Assembly (NCBI RefSeq): GCF_003425685.1 | Contig: NZ_QJKM01000005.1 | Location: 310,001-374,000 of the forward strand | Direction of reading: 5' to 3' | DNA: 64,000 bases | Origin: Rhizobium terrae | GTDB taxonomy: Bacteria; Pseudomonadota; Alphaproteobacteria; Rhizobiales; Rhizobiaceae | Part shown: positions 18,765-27,494 of the stretch, piece by piece | How positions within the stretch are numbered: the first letter of the stretch is position 1 | Layout of the letters: each line of letters starts with the position of its first letter | Notes under the pieces: model-generated | The model's input: the letters and a program-made list of their open reading frames with translations, nothing else | The model's database searches: none | What the model was told of the DNA's origin: nothing | Program-made: the position numbers and the translations under genes

Positions 18765-20474
18765 ATGCGCGGAATGTTTAGGATTTCGCGTTTTTTTCCA
18801 ACGGCGCCCATCGGCGCTTACCTGGTCGCCCTCACGGCCGGCGTCGCACTGCCTTTGCTGATCTTTGTCGGTTATCTGATGATGGAGCTGGAGTCCAACG
18901 AGCGGGAAATCCTTGCGAACGAGACGGCCGAGGATGCCCAGCTCATCGCGCGTTCGGTTGATCGCGAACTTCAGGACATGGCAACCACCCTCAGGCTGCT
19001 GGTGACGTCGCCGGAGCTCGAACGGGGCGATCTGCGGGCCTTCCACAACCGGACGCAAAACAGCCTGCGATCCAATTCGCTCTACGTGCTTGTCGTCAAT
19101 CGGGACGGTCAGCAGCGGCTCAACACCCGCGTTCCCTTCGATACGCAGCTCGGCAAGATGTCCAATGTCGCGTCATTGGAATCTGTCCTCAAGACAGGCG
19201 TCACCGAAGTTTCCAACGTCTTTTTCGGCGTGACCAGCGGCAAGCATGTGTTCAACGTCACCATGCCGCTGCCCAAGGAGATTTCGTATTCCGGCTCTGC
19301 GATGATCATCACGCAGAATGCCGAGGACCTGCAGAAGCTCATCTCGACGGAGGGGCTTCCAACAGGCTGGACCATGGCGGTCGTCGACGGCTCCGGACAT
19401 GTGGTGACGTCGCTCGGCGCAGGTGCGCTGCCGCCCGGTACGGCTTTTCCCGCCAACACGCTGAAGCTGATGACCGGTTTCAAGGGTACGATCGAGGATG
19501 TGGATGGCGATCTGAAGCAGATGTACGGCTATGCGCAGATTACCGGCTGGACCTGGAAGGCCGTTGTCTGGGGGCCGATCGACGCGGCGCAGGCGAGCAT
19601 CCTGACCACCTGGCGGCAGTTGATTGCCGGCGGAGTCATCTTCCTCGCCGTCGGCATGCTGATCGCCTGGCTGGTCGGGCGCCAGCTTCGCATTCCGATC
19701 CGGCAGATCGCCGAGATGGCCGAGCGGATCGGCCGTGGCGAAATCGTTTCTCCGGTGCAGACCAAGATCCGCGAAGCCAACCAGGTGGCGATCGCTCTTT
19801 CGAACGCATCCTTCGACCGCAGCCAGGCAGAAGACCGCATCCATCTCATCCTGCACGAACTCGTCCACCGCACCAAGAACATCCTGACGCTGGTGCAGGC
19901 GATGATGCGCCAGCTCGCCCGGCAAGACACGACGATGGAGGAGTTCCAGAAGGCGATCGGCAACCGCCTGCAAGGGCTCGGAAAATCGATCGAGGCGCTG
20001 GCGAAGGAACAATGGGCGGGCGTTTCGATCCGCCGGGTGGTAGAAATCCACATGAGCACGTTTGCGGAAGTCGCCGATCGTGTCGAATTGCAGGGCCTGG
20101 ATTTCACGCTCAAGGCGGAAGCGGTGCAGAACCTCGGCCTCGTCCTGCACGAACTCGCCACCAATTCCGTCAAATACGGTGCGCTTTCCGTGCCGCAGGG
20201 CAAGGTGCACATCACTTGGAAGGACGTGGTGGACGAAAAGGAAGAGGAGCCCCTGCTTCGCCTCATCTGGGAGGAAAGGGACGGGCCGTCCGTGCGCGAA
20301 CCTTCCCGTACCGGTTTCGGCACGACGATCATCAAGCGTCATGCATCGGCCGCCTTCCGGGGGCATGTGGATGTAAATTTCCATCCCGCAGGTCTTTGCT
20401 GGATCCTGACCGCTCCCCGCGCCGCATTCGAACGCGGGGAAGGCGGCGACACGCTTGCGGATATAGCAATCTGA
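18765..20474 (+). CDS. HWE-family sensor histidine kinase with extracytoplasmic sensor
   Basis: A 569-residue membrane kinase. TM1 (about 20-42), an extracytoplasmic Cache-like region (45-275), TM2 (about 285-305), a HAMP segment (LRIPIRQIAEMAERIGRGE) and an HWE kinase core follow in order. Core motifs are the His in HELVHRTKNILTLV, LGLVLHELATNSVKYGALS and GFGTTII, with the WEERDGP of HWE ATPase domains. HWE kinases often feed the PhyR/NepR/EcfG stress pathway. Its place among stress-type promoters makes that plausible here, but no PhyR is in the window. The ATG follows GAGGTAA. No stress promoter is seen directly upstream. Confidence 0.82.
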   Translation: MRGMFRISRFFPTAPIGAYLVALTAGVALPLLIFVGYLMMELESNEREILANETAEDAQLIARSVDRELQDMATTLRLLVTSPELERGDLRAFHNRTQNSLRSNSLYVLVVNRDGQQRLNTRVPFDTQLGKMSNVASLESVLKTGVTEVSNVFFGVTSGKHVFNVTMPLPKEISYSGSAMIITQNAEDLQKLISTEGLPTGWTMAVVDGSGHVVTSLGAGALPPGTAFPANTLKLMTGFKGTIEDVDGDLKQMYGYAQITGWTWKAVVWGPIDAAQASILTTWRQLIAGGVIFLAVGMLIAWLVGRQLRIPIRQIAEMAERIGRGEIVSPVQTKIREANQVAIALSNASFDRSQAEDRIHLILHELVHRTKNILTLVQAMMRQLARQDTTMEEFQKAIGNRLQGLGKSIEALAKEQWAGVSIRRVVEIHMSTFAEVADRVELQGLDFTLKAEAVQNLGLVLHELATNSVKYGALSVPQGKVHITWKDVVDEKEEEPLLRLIWEERDGPSVREPSRTGFGTTIIKRHASAAFRGHVDVNFHPAGLCWILTAPRAAFERGEGGDTLADIAI

Positions 20475-20494
20475 TCTCAATGGCCATCGGTGCC

Positions 20495-20519
20495 GGAACG
20501 AAGCAGCGTTCCCGCCGTT
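20495..20519 (+). promoter_or_regulatory. EcfG-type stress promoter of topoisomerase IB (N17)
   Basis: GGAAC (20495-20499), 17 bases, GTT (20517-20519). Only 9 bases separate it from the ATG, so the transcript would have almost no leader. Confidence 0.6.
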
Positions 20520-20528
20520 AAAGCGCCC

Positions 20529-21575
20529 ATGGACGCACTGATTAGCCCGATCGATGTCGATCAAAATTCCCTTGAAATCATCGGCCTCACCTACGTTTCC
20601 GATACGGAGCCCGGCATCCGGCGCCTGCGTCGCGGCAAGGGTTTCTGCTATCGCCTGCCAGATGGAAAGCTCCTTGCCGATGAGGAGGAAAGGCGCAGGA
20701 TCGCGGCGCTCGGTCTGCCGCCGGCCTACGAAAATGTCTGGATCTGCCTCGATCCGCGCGGCCATCTGCAGGCGACAGGCTATGATTCCCGCGGCCGCAA
20801 GCAGTATCGCTACCACGCGGACTGGCAGAATTTCCGCAGTGAGCGCAAGTTCGATCAGTTGCTGCGGTTTGGCGAGGCACTGCCGCGCATTCGCAACAAG
20901 GCGAGACGGGATTTGGCCGCCGGGCTCGACAAATCCGATGCAGTGATCGCCGCCCTCGTGTCGCTGATGGATGCGACGCACCTGCGCGTCGGCAATCGGG
21001 CCTATGCGCGGGAAAACAGGACCTATGGGGCGACGACGCTGCTCAAGCGTCACATGATGCTGTCCGGCGACGCGATCATGCTGCGCTTCACAGCCAAGGG
21101 CGGCAAGCGGGTACGGCATACGTTGAAGCATCCGCGCCTGCAGCACATTCTTGAAGAGATCGCCGACCTGCCGGGGCGGCAGCTGTTTTCCTGGCCGGAC
21201 GAGCAAGGCGTACCGCGCCCGGTCGATTCGGGACGTCTGAACGCTTATCTCGCCAAGGCGGCCGGATTTCCGGTATCGGCCAAGACTTTCCGCACCTGGG
21301 GCGGCAGTCTGGCGGCCTTTATGGCAGCCTGGCATCACGTGAAGGCGGGAGGCGGCCGTCCCAGGATCCGGACGATGGCGAAAGCGGCGGCGGAAGCCTT
21401 GCACAACACGCCGGCCGTCTGCCGGTCGAGCTATATCCATCCCGCCATTCTCTCGCTTTCGCAAGACATATCGCTGCTGGAGAAGGTGATGGCGGAACGG
21501 CCGATGGTGAACGGCTCGAAAGGATTGCGCGCCGACGAACGGCGCCTGCTGGCATTTCTGCGGGAGGTCGCCTGA
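20529..21575 (+). CDS. DNA topoisomerase IB (eukaryotic/poxvirus-like)
   Basis: A 348-residue monomeric type IB topoisomerase that relaxes supercoils through a 3'-phosphotyrosyl link. Visible family features are an N-terminal domain (GIRRLRRGKGFCYRLPDGK), the catalytic core with RNKARRDL, LMDATHLRVGNRAYARENRTYGATTLL and FTAKGGKRVRHTL, and the nucleophile Tyr in CRSSYIHP. Length is normal for bacterial TopIB. The ATG at 20529 is preferred over the one 39 bases upstream because that one falls before the stress promoter. No Shine-Dalgarno is visible. It probably belongs to the stress and DNA-damage group around it. Confidence 0.85.
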   Translation: MDALISPIDVDQNSLEIIGLTYVSDTEPGIRRLRRGKGFCYRLPDGKLLADEEERRRIAALGLPPAYENVWICLDPRGHLQATGYDSRGRKQYRYHADWQNFRSERKFDQLLRFGEALPRIRNKARRDLAAGLDKSDAVIAALVSLMDATHLRVGNRAYARENRTYGATTLLKRHMMLSGDAIMLRFTAKGGKRVRHTLKHPRLQHILEEIADLPGRQLFSWPDEQGVPRPVDSGRLNAYLAKAAGFPVSAKTFRTWGGSLAAFMAAWHHVKAGGGRPRIRTMAKAAAEALHNTPAVCRSSYIHPAILSLSQDISLLEKVMAERPMVNGSKGLRADERRLLAFLREVA

Positions 21576-21632
21576 ACTCTCGCGACAGCCGCCCGCGAGG
21601 AGCAGCGGGCGGCCGGAGCCGGGCCTCCGAAA

Positions 21633-22193
21633 TCAGGCCGCCCGGCGGTTATGGCGCCCTTCCTTCACTTCCTCCACGATCTTATCGACAAACTGCTTCA
21701 AGTCCTTGGGAGAGCGCGAGGTGATGATGCCGTTGTCGACGACGACTGCTTCGTCTTTCCACGAGGCGCCCGCATTGCGGACATCGCTGCGGATCGAAGG
21801 ATAGGACGTGGCCTTGCGGCCCCGCAACGCATCGGCCTCGACGAGAAGCCAGGGGCCATGGCAGATCGCTGCCACCGGCTTGCCGCTTTTGACGAAGTCG
21901 CGCACCACTTTCACCGCATCCTCGTTGACGCGCAGCAGATCGGGGTTGATCTGACCGCCCGGCAGTACGAGCGCATCGAATTCTTCGGCCTTGACGTTCC
22001 TGGCCTCGATATCGACCGGAACGGTATCGCCCCAGTTCTTTTCGTCCCAGCTCTTGATTTCGCCGGCTTTGATGGATGCGATCTTCACGTTTGCACCGCG
22101 CTTTTTGAGCTCCTCAAGTGGAACGCGCAGCTCCGAGCGCTCGTAACCGTCCGTCGCGAGGATCAGAATGGTGGCGGACTCGATTGCGGTCAT
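21633..22193 (-). CDS. DJ-1/PfpI-family protein (PfpI-like protease or deglycase)
   Basis: A 186-residue class I glutamine-amidotransferase-like protein. It contains ILATDGYERSELRVPLEELKKRG at the start, the nucleophile elbow VAAICHGPWLL with its Cys, and an upstream Glu in the conserved place. Such proteins act as general stress proteins, proteases or deglycases. It lies 116 bases downstream of a small stress-promoter gene on the same strand and may be read from that promoter. The ATG follows AAGGAGACA. Confidence 0.85.
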   Translation of the reverse strand: MTAIESATILILATDGYERSELRVPLEELKKRGANVKIASIKAGEIKSWDEKNWGDTVPVDIEARNVKAEEFDALVLPGGQINPDLLRVNEDAVKVVRDFVKSGKPVAAICHGPWLLVEADALRGRKATSYPSIRSDVRNAGASWKDEAVVVDNGIITSRSPKDLKQFVDKIVEEVKEGRHNRRAA

Positions 22194-22309
22194 GCTTGTC
22201 TCCTTCGCTCTTCAGTTTCTTGCTCCGGCCCGGGAAGTGCCGTGAGTCCGGGTGGACGCGCGGCACTTCAATGCCTTGAATCGTCTCACTGTGACTTCGG
22301 GGCCGTACG

Positions 22310-22507
22310 TCAGAGGCGGCCGGTAGAAAGGTCCCGGCCGTTGATCGAGGCCGGCACGCTGATTTCCTCACGGGGCGACTTGGGCAGCGGCAGAACCACT
22401 GCTTCAGGCACGACGACCTGCAGCTCTTCCGGATGGGCCACGGCAAAGGTCTTTTTCTGGTTCGTGCCGATCAGCCTGTTTCTCAGCATCTTGAAAAAGT
22501 GTCGCAT
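22310..22507 (-). CDS. Small conserved-looking hypothetical protein (65 aa)
   Basis: A short basic protein beginning MRHFFKMLRNRLIGTN and continuing with a Val/Pro-rich stretch (LQVVVPEAVVLPLPKSPRE). The ATG is taken because GGGAGA lies at suitable distance; a longer in-frame extension would overlap the promoter. A stress-type promoter ends about 54 bases upstream. No domain recognised and no signal peptide. It leads a probable two-gene unit with the PfpI gene. Confidence 0.5.
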   Translation of the reverse strand: MRHFFKMLRNRLIGTNQKKTFAVAHPEELQVVVPEAVVLPLPKSPREEISVPASINGRDLSTGRL

Positions 22508-22560
22508 GATGAAATCTCCCGTCGCGAAACGAGGGCATCCTGCCCTCTCACACAGGGGCA

Positions 22561-22585
22561 AACCCGTCGCCTCCGGATTCGTTCC
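22561..22585 (-). promoter_or_regulatory. EcfG-type stress promoter, minus strand (N17)
   Basis: On the minus strand GGAAC (22585-22581), 17 bases, GTT (22563-22561). It reads toward the 65-residue gene and pfpI, and is divergent from the coxB promoter 40 bases away. Confidence 0.65.
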
Positions 22586-22625
22586 AAGTTTTTCTCCTTC
22601 CGTTACACAAAGTTATGCGCCTTTT

Positions 22626-22650
22626 GGAACAAAACCCTGGGTAGGGCGTT
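22626..22650 (+). promoter_or_regulatory. EcfG-type stress promoter of the caa3 oxidase operon (N17)
   Basis: GGAAC (22626-22630), 17 bases, GTT (22648-22650), followed by the coxB-type gene about 55 bases on. Confidence 0.65.
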
Positions 22651-22704
22651 TGGCGCCGAATGTTCTCGCGGCCTGCGGCTGCGGCAACCAACGGGTCGGG
22701 CCGA

Positions 22705-23772
22705 ATGAATAATGACCGCTTGACCGGCGCCTGCCGGCCAATCCGATCAGAAAAAAATTGCGGCCCTCCGGCCTTCCAGAGCAGATGCCGGCGTTTCATC
22801 CGTCCATTCATTTCAAGCCTTCTTTCCTGTCCGTTTCTTATCGCCTGTTCGGGCGTCCAGTCGACGCTTGATCCGGCCGGCCGCGAAGCGGCGGATGTGG
22901 CGGCGCTGTTCCTCGCCATGCTCGCCGGGGCGGTCGTGATCTGGGCCGGCGTCGCCGGCCTGCTCTTTTATGCCGCCCGCCAGAAACGGGGCCATTCGGA
23001 GAAGGGTGCGGGCCAACTCATTCTGTGGGGCGGGGCGATTTTTCCGACCGTCGTGCTCGCCGCGCTGCTTTCCTATACCGTCTGGCTGATGCCGAATGTG
23101 CGGCCCTGGTTCCAGGGAGAGGAGGGCCGTATGCGAATCGAGGTGACCGGCGAACAGTTCTGGTGGCGGGTACGCTATCTGGAGGAGGGTGGAAATGTCG
23201 CCTTCGAGACCGCCAACGAGGTGCGCCTTCCGATCGGCGAGCGCGTCGTCTTTTCCCTGAAAACGCCCGATGTCATCCATTCCTTCTGGATTCCCGTGCT
23301 CGGCGGCAAGATGGACATGATTCCCGGCCGTGAAAACCGGCTGACGCTGCTCGCCGAAAAGCCCGGTACCTATCGCGGCGTCTGCGCCGAGTTCTGCGGC
23401 GCGTCGCATGCGCTCATGGCGTTTACCGTGCATGCCGTGGAGAAACCGGCCTTCGAGACGTGGATGACGGCGCGTCGGGCATCGTCCGGAGCGCAGGACG
23501 CGGAAGGGCTGGCGCTTTTTCTGAAACACGGCTGTTCTGCCTGTCATGCCATCTCAGGCACCGAGGCGCAGGGCAGGATCGGCCCTGATCTCACCGCCTT
23601 CGGCGAACGCGGTTCGGTTGCAGCCGGTACGCTGCCCAACCTTGAAGAACATATCGCCCGGTTCATCCGCGATCCCGACCGGATCAAGCCGAAAGTGCTC
23701 ATGCCCCATTTTTCTATGCTGCCAGAAGCGGAAACCGATCGTATCGCCGCCTACCTGAAAGGGCTCAAATGA
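22705..23772 (+). CDS. coxB: caa3-type cytochrome c oxidase subunit II fused to cytochrome c
   Basis: A 355-residue subunit II. A lipoprotein-like signal (LLSCPFLIAC-SG) and two TM helices precede the cupredoxin domain with the CuA set (CAEFCGASHALM). A C-terminal class I cytochrome c domain has CSACH and a distal Met near LMPHFSM. Electrons pass from cytochrome c through CuA to subunit I. The start is uncertain: this ATG leaves about 45 residues before the lipobox, and an earlier ATG at 22660 would give a near-leaderless message. The next gene starts 4 bases before the end of this one (ATGA). Confidence 0.8.
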   Translation: MNNDRLTGACRPIRSEKNCGPPAFQSRCRRFIRPFISSLLSCPFLIACSGVQSTLDPAGREAADVAALFLAMLAGAVVIWAGVAGLLFYAARQKRGHSEKGAGQLILWGGAIFPTVVLAALLSYTVWLMPNVRPWFQGEEGRMRIEVTGEQFWWRVRYLEEGGNVAFETANEVRLPIGERVVFSLKTPDVIHSFWIPVLGGKMDMIPGRENRLTLLAEKPGTYRGVCAEFCGASHALMAFTVHAVEKPAFETWMTARRASSGAQDAEGLALFLKHGCSACHAISGTEAQGRIGPDLTAFGERGSVAAGTLPNLEEHIARFIRDPDRIKPKVLMPHFSMLPEAETDRIAAYLKGLK

Positions 23773-26282
23773 CAGTGGAGCTCGGCAATTTTTCGCCGGA
23801 AGAAAGGGCAGCGCAGGAGGAACGGCTCCGCAAGGTGTGGCAGACGCCGAAAGGCATCCGCTACTGGACCTCGGTCAACAACAGCGAGATCGGCCTCTGG
23901 TACGGCGTCACCGCGTTTGTATTCATGCTGTTCGCCGGTCTGCTCGGGCTTTTGATGCGCGTGCAGCTCGCGGTACCGGAAAACGACTTCATCTCCGCCG
24001 AACTCTTCAACCAGGCCTTCACGCTGCACGGCACGGTGATGATGTTCCTGTTCGCCGTGCCGATCTTCGAGGCGGTGGCGATCTTCCTTTTGCCCTCCAT
24101 GCTCGGTGCCCGTGAACTGCCGTTCCCGCGGCTTTCCGCCTTCGGCTTCTGGAGCTTTCTCATCGGCGGCATTTTCGTCTGCGGCTCGATCTTCTTCAAC
24201 GCGGCGCCGAATGCCGGGTGGTTCATGTATCCGCCGCTTGCTACCGACAAGCAATATTCCGGCATCGGCGCGGATATCTGGCTTCTGGGCTTGTCCTTCA
24301 TCGAGGTGGCGTCGATCGCCGCCGCCGTCGAGATCATCGTCGGCATCATGAAATGCCGGGCACCCGGCATGCGCATCAACCTGATGCCGATGTTCGCCTG
24401 GTATCTGCTGATCGTCGCCGGCATGATCCTCTTCGCCTTCCCGCCGCTGATCGCCGGCGACATCCTCTTCGAGATGGAGCGGATGTTCGACTGGCCGTTC
24501 TTCGATGTGAGGCGCGGCGGCGATCCGCTCCTCTGGCAGCATCTTTTCTGGATTTTCGGCCATCCGGAAGTCTACATCATCTTCTTACCCGCAATCGCGC
24601 TGATGGCGATGATCGTGCCGACCTTCTCGCAGCGGCCGATTGTCGGATATTCGTGGATCGTGCTCGCCGCCGTCGGCACCGGGTTCCTCAGCTTCGGGCT
24701 CTGGGTCCACCACATGTTCACCACCGGACTGCCGCAGATCTCGCTCGCCTTCTTTTCGGCGGCATCGGAGGCAGTGGCGATCCCGACCGGCGTGCAGATC
24801 TTCGTCTTCATCGCCACCATGCTGGCAGGTCGGGTGATCTTTTCCGTGCCGATGCTATTCGGCACCGGCGGGCTGATCATCTTCGTGATCGGCGGGCTGA
24901 CGGGTGTCATGGTGGCGCTGGTGCCGTTCGACTGGCAGGCGCATGACACCTATTTCGTCGTCGCCCACCTGCATTACGTGCTGATCGGCGGCATGCTCTT
25001 TCCGGTCGTCGCCGGCATCTATTATTATTTTCCCTTCGTGACGGGAAAGAAGCTCAGCGATGCATGGGGCAAGGTCGCCTTCTGGCTGATGTTTGCCGGT
25101 TTCAACATCGCCTTCTTTCCCATGCATTTTTCCGGCCTGCGCGGGATGCCGCGGCGCGTCTTCACCTATCCGGAAAATATCGGCTGGGATTGGTTCAACC
25201 TCGTCTCGACCATCGGCGCTTTCGTCTTCGCCGCCGGTATCGCGACCTTCGTCGTCGACATTCTTCGGCCGAAACCGGAACCCAAGGAACGCAATCTCAA
25301 CCCGTGGAACTCGGGCACGCTGGAATGGACCAACGACCCTTCCGAAAGCTGGGGCATGCGCTCGGTGCCGATCATCACCAGCCGCTATCCGCTTTGGGAC
25401 CAGCCGGACCTGCAGGCGGATATCGAGGCCGGGCGCTATTATCTGCCCGACGCCAGATCTGGCAAGCGTGAGACACTTGTCACCTCCGTGCTGGACGCCG
25501 AGCCGATCCAGTGTCTGCGGGTCGGCGGCGTTTCCCATGTGACGATCATCGCGGCCACGGCGCTCGGCGGCGTGTTCATCGCGCTCACCTTCCACTGGTG
25601 GATCACGACGGTTATCTGCGCCGTCATCACCTTCGCCGCCATCATCATCTGGCTCTGGACCGGCACCGCACCGATCCCCGAAGCGCCGGAAACGGATGTC
25701 GGGCTCGGCCTGAAACTGCCGATCTATGTCTCCGGCCCGGCCTCGGTCGGCTGGTGGGCGATGTTCATCACCATGGTCGGCGACGGCACAGCCTTCGCAA
25801 GCCTGATCTTCGGTTATTTCTTCTATTGGACGATCCACGACGATTTCGCCGTTGCCGCCGGGCCGGGCGTCTTCTGGCCGATGGTGGCGCTGGTGCTCTT
25901 CGTCATCGCCTGGGGCCTCACGCTGCTGACCCGTGAATTGAACGAGCGGTGGCCGCTCGGCGCTCGTGTCGCGCTGGTGGCTGCTTTCCTCGCCACCGTC
26001 GCCGCGTCGCTGGCGGGTCTTGCCGGCCCTTATATGTACGGCATGGATCCCACTTCGCATGTCTATCCGGCGATCGTCTGGATCGTGGCGATCTGGACCG
26101 TCGCCCACGGCGCTGTCGGAGCGATCATGCAGGCCTATTGCCTGGCGCGGAGCCTTGCAGGCCTCATGACCGCCGAATACGACCAGGATATCCGCAATGT
26201 CGCGCTCTACTGGCATTTCATGGGCGTCACCGCCGTCGTCACCTTCGCCGTGATCGGCCTCTTTCCCTTGGTGGCGTCATGA
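23769..26282 (+). CDS. coxA: Cytochrome c oxidase subunit I-III fusion
   Basis: An 837-residue inner-membrane protein that overlaps coxB by 4 bases. Residues about 1-560 are the haem-copper subunit I: LHGTVMMFLFAVP, the CuB/haem motif WIFGHPEVYIIFLP, the His pair WVHHMFTTG, and HYVLIGG for the haem ligands. Residues about 600-837 form a subunit III-like half with WWAMFITMVGDGTAFASLIFGYFFYW. I-III fusions are typical of caa3-type terminal oxidases. With coxB-cytochrome c it should reduce oxygen to water at the end of the respiratory chain, probably as a stress-time branch given the upstream promoter. Confidence 0.87.
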   Translation: MTVELGNFSPEERAAQEERLRKVWQTPKGIRYWTSVNNSEIGLWYGVTAFVFMLFAGLLGLLMRVQLAVPENDFISAELFNQAFTLHGTVMMFLFAVPIFEAVAIFLLPSMLGARELPFPRLSAFGFWSFLIGGIFVCGSIFFNAAPNAGWFMYPPLATDKQYSGIGADIWLLGLSFIEVASIAAAVEIIVGIMKCRAPGMRINLMPMFAWYLLIVAGMILFAFPPLIAGDILFEMERMFDWPFFDVRRGGDPLLWQHLFWIFGHPEVYIIFLPAIALMAMIVPTFSQRPIVGYSWIVLAAVGTGFLSFGLWVHHMFTTGLPQISLAFFSAASEAVAIPTGVQIFVFIATMLAGRVIFSVPMLFGTGGLIIFVIGGLTGVMVALVPFDWQAHDTYFVVAHLHYVLIGGMLFPVVAGIYYYFPFVTGKKLSDAWGKVAFWLMFAGFNIAFFPMHFSGLRGMPRRVFTYPENIGWDWFNLVSTIGAFVFAAGIATFVVDILRPKPEPKERNLNPWNSGTLEWTNDPSESWGMRSVPIITSRYPLWDQPDLQADIEAGRYYLPDARSGKRETLVTSVLDAEPIQCLRVGGVSHVTIIAATALGGVFIALTFHWWITTVICAVITFAAIIIWLWTGTAPIPEAPETDVGLGLKLPIYVSGPASVGWWAMFITMVGDGTAFASLIFGYFFYWTIHDDFAVAAGPGVFWPMVALVLFVIAWGLTLLTRELNERWPLGARVALVAAFLATVAASLAGLAGPYMYGMDPTSHVYPAIVWIVAIWTVAHGAVGAIMQAYCLARSLAGLMTAEYDQDIRNVALYWHFMGVTAVVTFAVIGLFPLVAS

Positions 26283-26662
26283 AGAGCTTCATCCCGAAGG
26301 AAGTCGAAACGCTCTGGACGCTGTTCACGGCGCCGACCGTCTGGGCGCTGCATTTCGTCGTCTGCTACGCGACGGTGGCGGTGTTCTGCGCCAAGCGTCT
26401 GCCGGCCTCGTTCACCTTCGACGACGTTCGCGTCGTGCTTGTCGTCGTGACTTTACTGGCGCTGGCGATGATCGTGCTTTCCGCCTTTCTCGCCTGGCGG
26501 CAATGGGGCTTCGGTTCCGGAGATCCCCCGCATGACGAACCCACGCGTGAGGACCGGCGGTATTTTCAGGGCTTTGCGACGTTGCTGCTCTCCGGCCTCA
26601 GCTTTGCCGCCGTCGCCTATGCTGCAATCCCGCTGATCTTCATCGCGGAGTGCCAGCCATGA
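26279..26662 (+). CDS. Hypothetical membrane protein of the caa3 operon
   Basis: A 127-residue protein with three predicted TM helices (about 18-38, 50-75, 100-122), starting MKSFIPKEVETLWTLFTAPTVWALHF. Both ends overlap neighbours by ATGA junctions, so it is tightly coupled to the oxidase and its assembly gene. The sequence and position suggest an accessory or subunit IV-like role, but no named domain is recognised. Confidence 0.65.
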   Translation: MKSFIPKEVETLWTLFTAPTVWALHFVVCYATVAVFCAKRLPASFTFDDVRVVLVVVTLLALAMIVLSAFLAWRQWGFGSGDPPHDEPTREDRRYFQGFATLLLSGLSFAAVAYAAIPLIFIAECQP

Positions 26663-27483
26663 AGGAAGATGGACAGGAGGCGGGGCCATCATCCATTCTC
26701 CTCCCTTGCGGAGGAGATGCCGGCAGGCAGAGGAGGGTGGTTCCATACACTCTATCGTCGGACTCGCTGAACCACCCCCCTCTGTCGCCTCCGCTGACAT
26801 CTCCCCCGCAAGGGGAGAAAGGAAGGGCGCATGCTGCTCCGCCTCGATCTCCGACGCCGAGGCAAGCTGTTCTGATTATCGGCTTGATCGTGCTTTTCGC
26901 CCTCTGGCTAGGCCTTCTCCCCTTGGCCGACCGAACATCCTTCTCCGTCCATATGATCGTCCACATGGGCGTCGTCGCCGGCGCTGCTCCGTTGATAGCG
27001 ATTGGCCTTTCCGGAACCCGTTTCGATTTCACCGACGGCCGGACCTGGCTCACCCCCATCACCGCTTCTGTCATCGAACTCTTCGCCGTCTGGACCTGGC
27101 ATATCCCCGCGCTCCGAGCCCTGTCAGAAACATCCCCGATCATCGCCGTCCTGGAGCAGGCCATTTTCCTCGGCGCCGGCCTCACCCTCTGGCTCTCCTG
27201 CCTCGGCGGGGCCGCATCCGGCCGCAAGGAGCGGCGGCTGGCCGGTACGTTCGGCCTGATCTTCACCTCCATGCACATGACGCTGATCGGCGCGCTGCTT
27301 TCCCTTTCGCCGCGCCCGCTTTACGGTGAAGGGGAGGTGAGCTGCCTTGGCGTGCCCCTCTCCGCCCTGGCGGATCAACAGGTCGGCGGCGTAGTGATGC
27401 TTTTCGTCGGCGCGATCGTTTATCTCGCCGGCGGCGTGGGGCTTCTTGCCCGCATGCTGAATGCACCGGTTCCGGACCGATAG
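26659..27483 (+). CDS. ctaG: caa3-type oxidase assembly factor CtaG, with a repeat inserted in its N-terminus
   Basis: A 274-residue membrane protein. From about residue 68 (RQAVLIIGLIVLFALWLGLLP) it matches the caa3_CtaG family: HMIVHMGVVAGAAPLIAIGL, WTWHIPALRAL and FTSMHMTLIGALL, with conserved His residues likely to handle copper. Residues about 14-53 are encoded by a palindromic repeat that keeps the frame open and adds Pro- and Gly-rich sequence absent from normal CtaG. It starts within the stop of the preceding gene. The mature protein may begin after the repeat; no good internal ATG is obvious. Confidence 0.72.
   Translation: MKEDGQEAGPSSILLPCGGDAGRQRRVVPYTLSSDSLNHPPLSPPLTSPPQGEKGRAHAAPPRSPTPRQAVLIIGLIVLFALWLGLLPLADRTSFSVHMIVHMGVVAGAAPLIAIGLSGTRFDFTDGRTWLTPITASVIELFAVWTWHIPALRALSETSPIIAVLEQAIFLGAGLTLWLSCLGGAASGRKERRLAGTFGLIFTSMHMTLIGALLSLSPRPLYGEGEVSCLGVPLSALADQQVGGVVMLFVGAIVYLAGGVGLLARMLNAPVPDR
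26698..26817. repeat. Palindromic repeat inside the ctaG coding region
   Basis: Imperfect inverted arms of about 46-49 bases (26698-26743 and 26769-26817) carry CTTGCGG...GGAGATG and its complement, and meet around GGTGGTTC/GAACCACC. The element begins about 39 bases after the ctaG ATG and stays in frame. Confidence 0.7.
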
Positions 27484-27494
27484 GAGGAAGGGCG

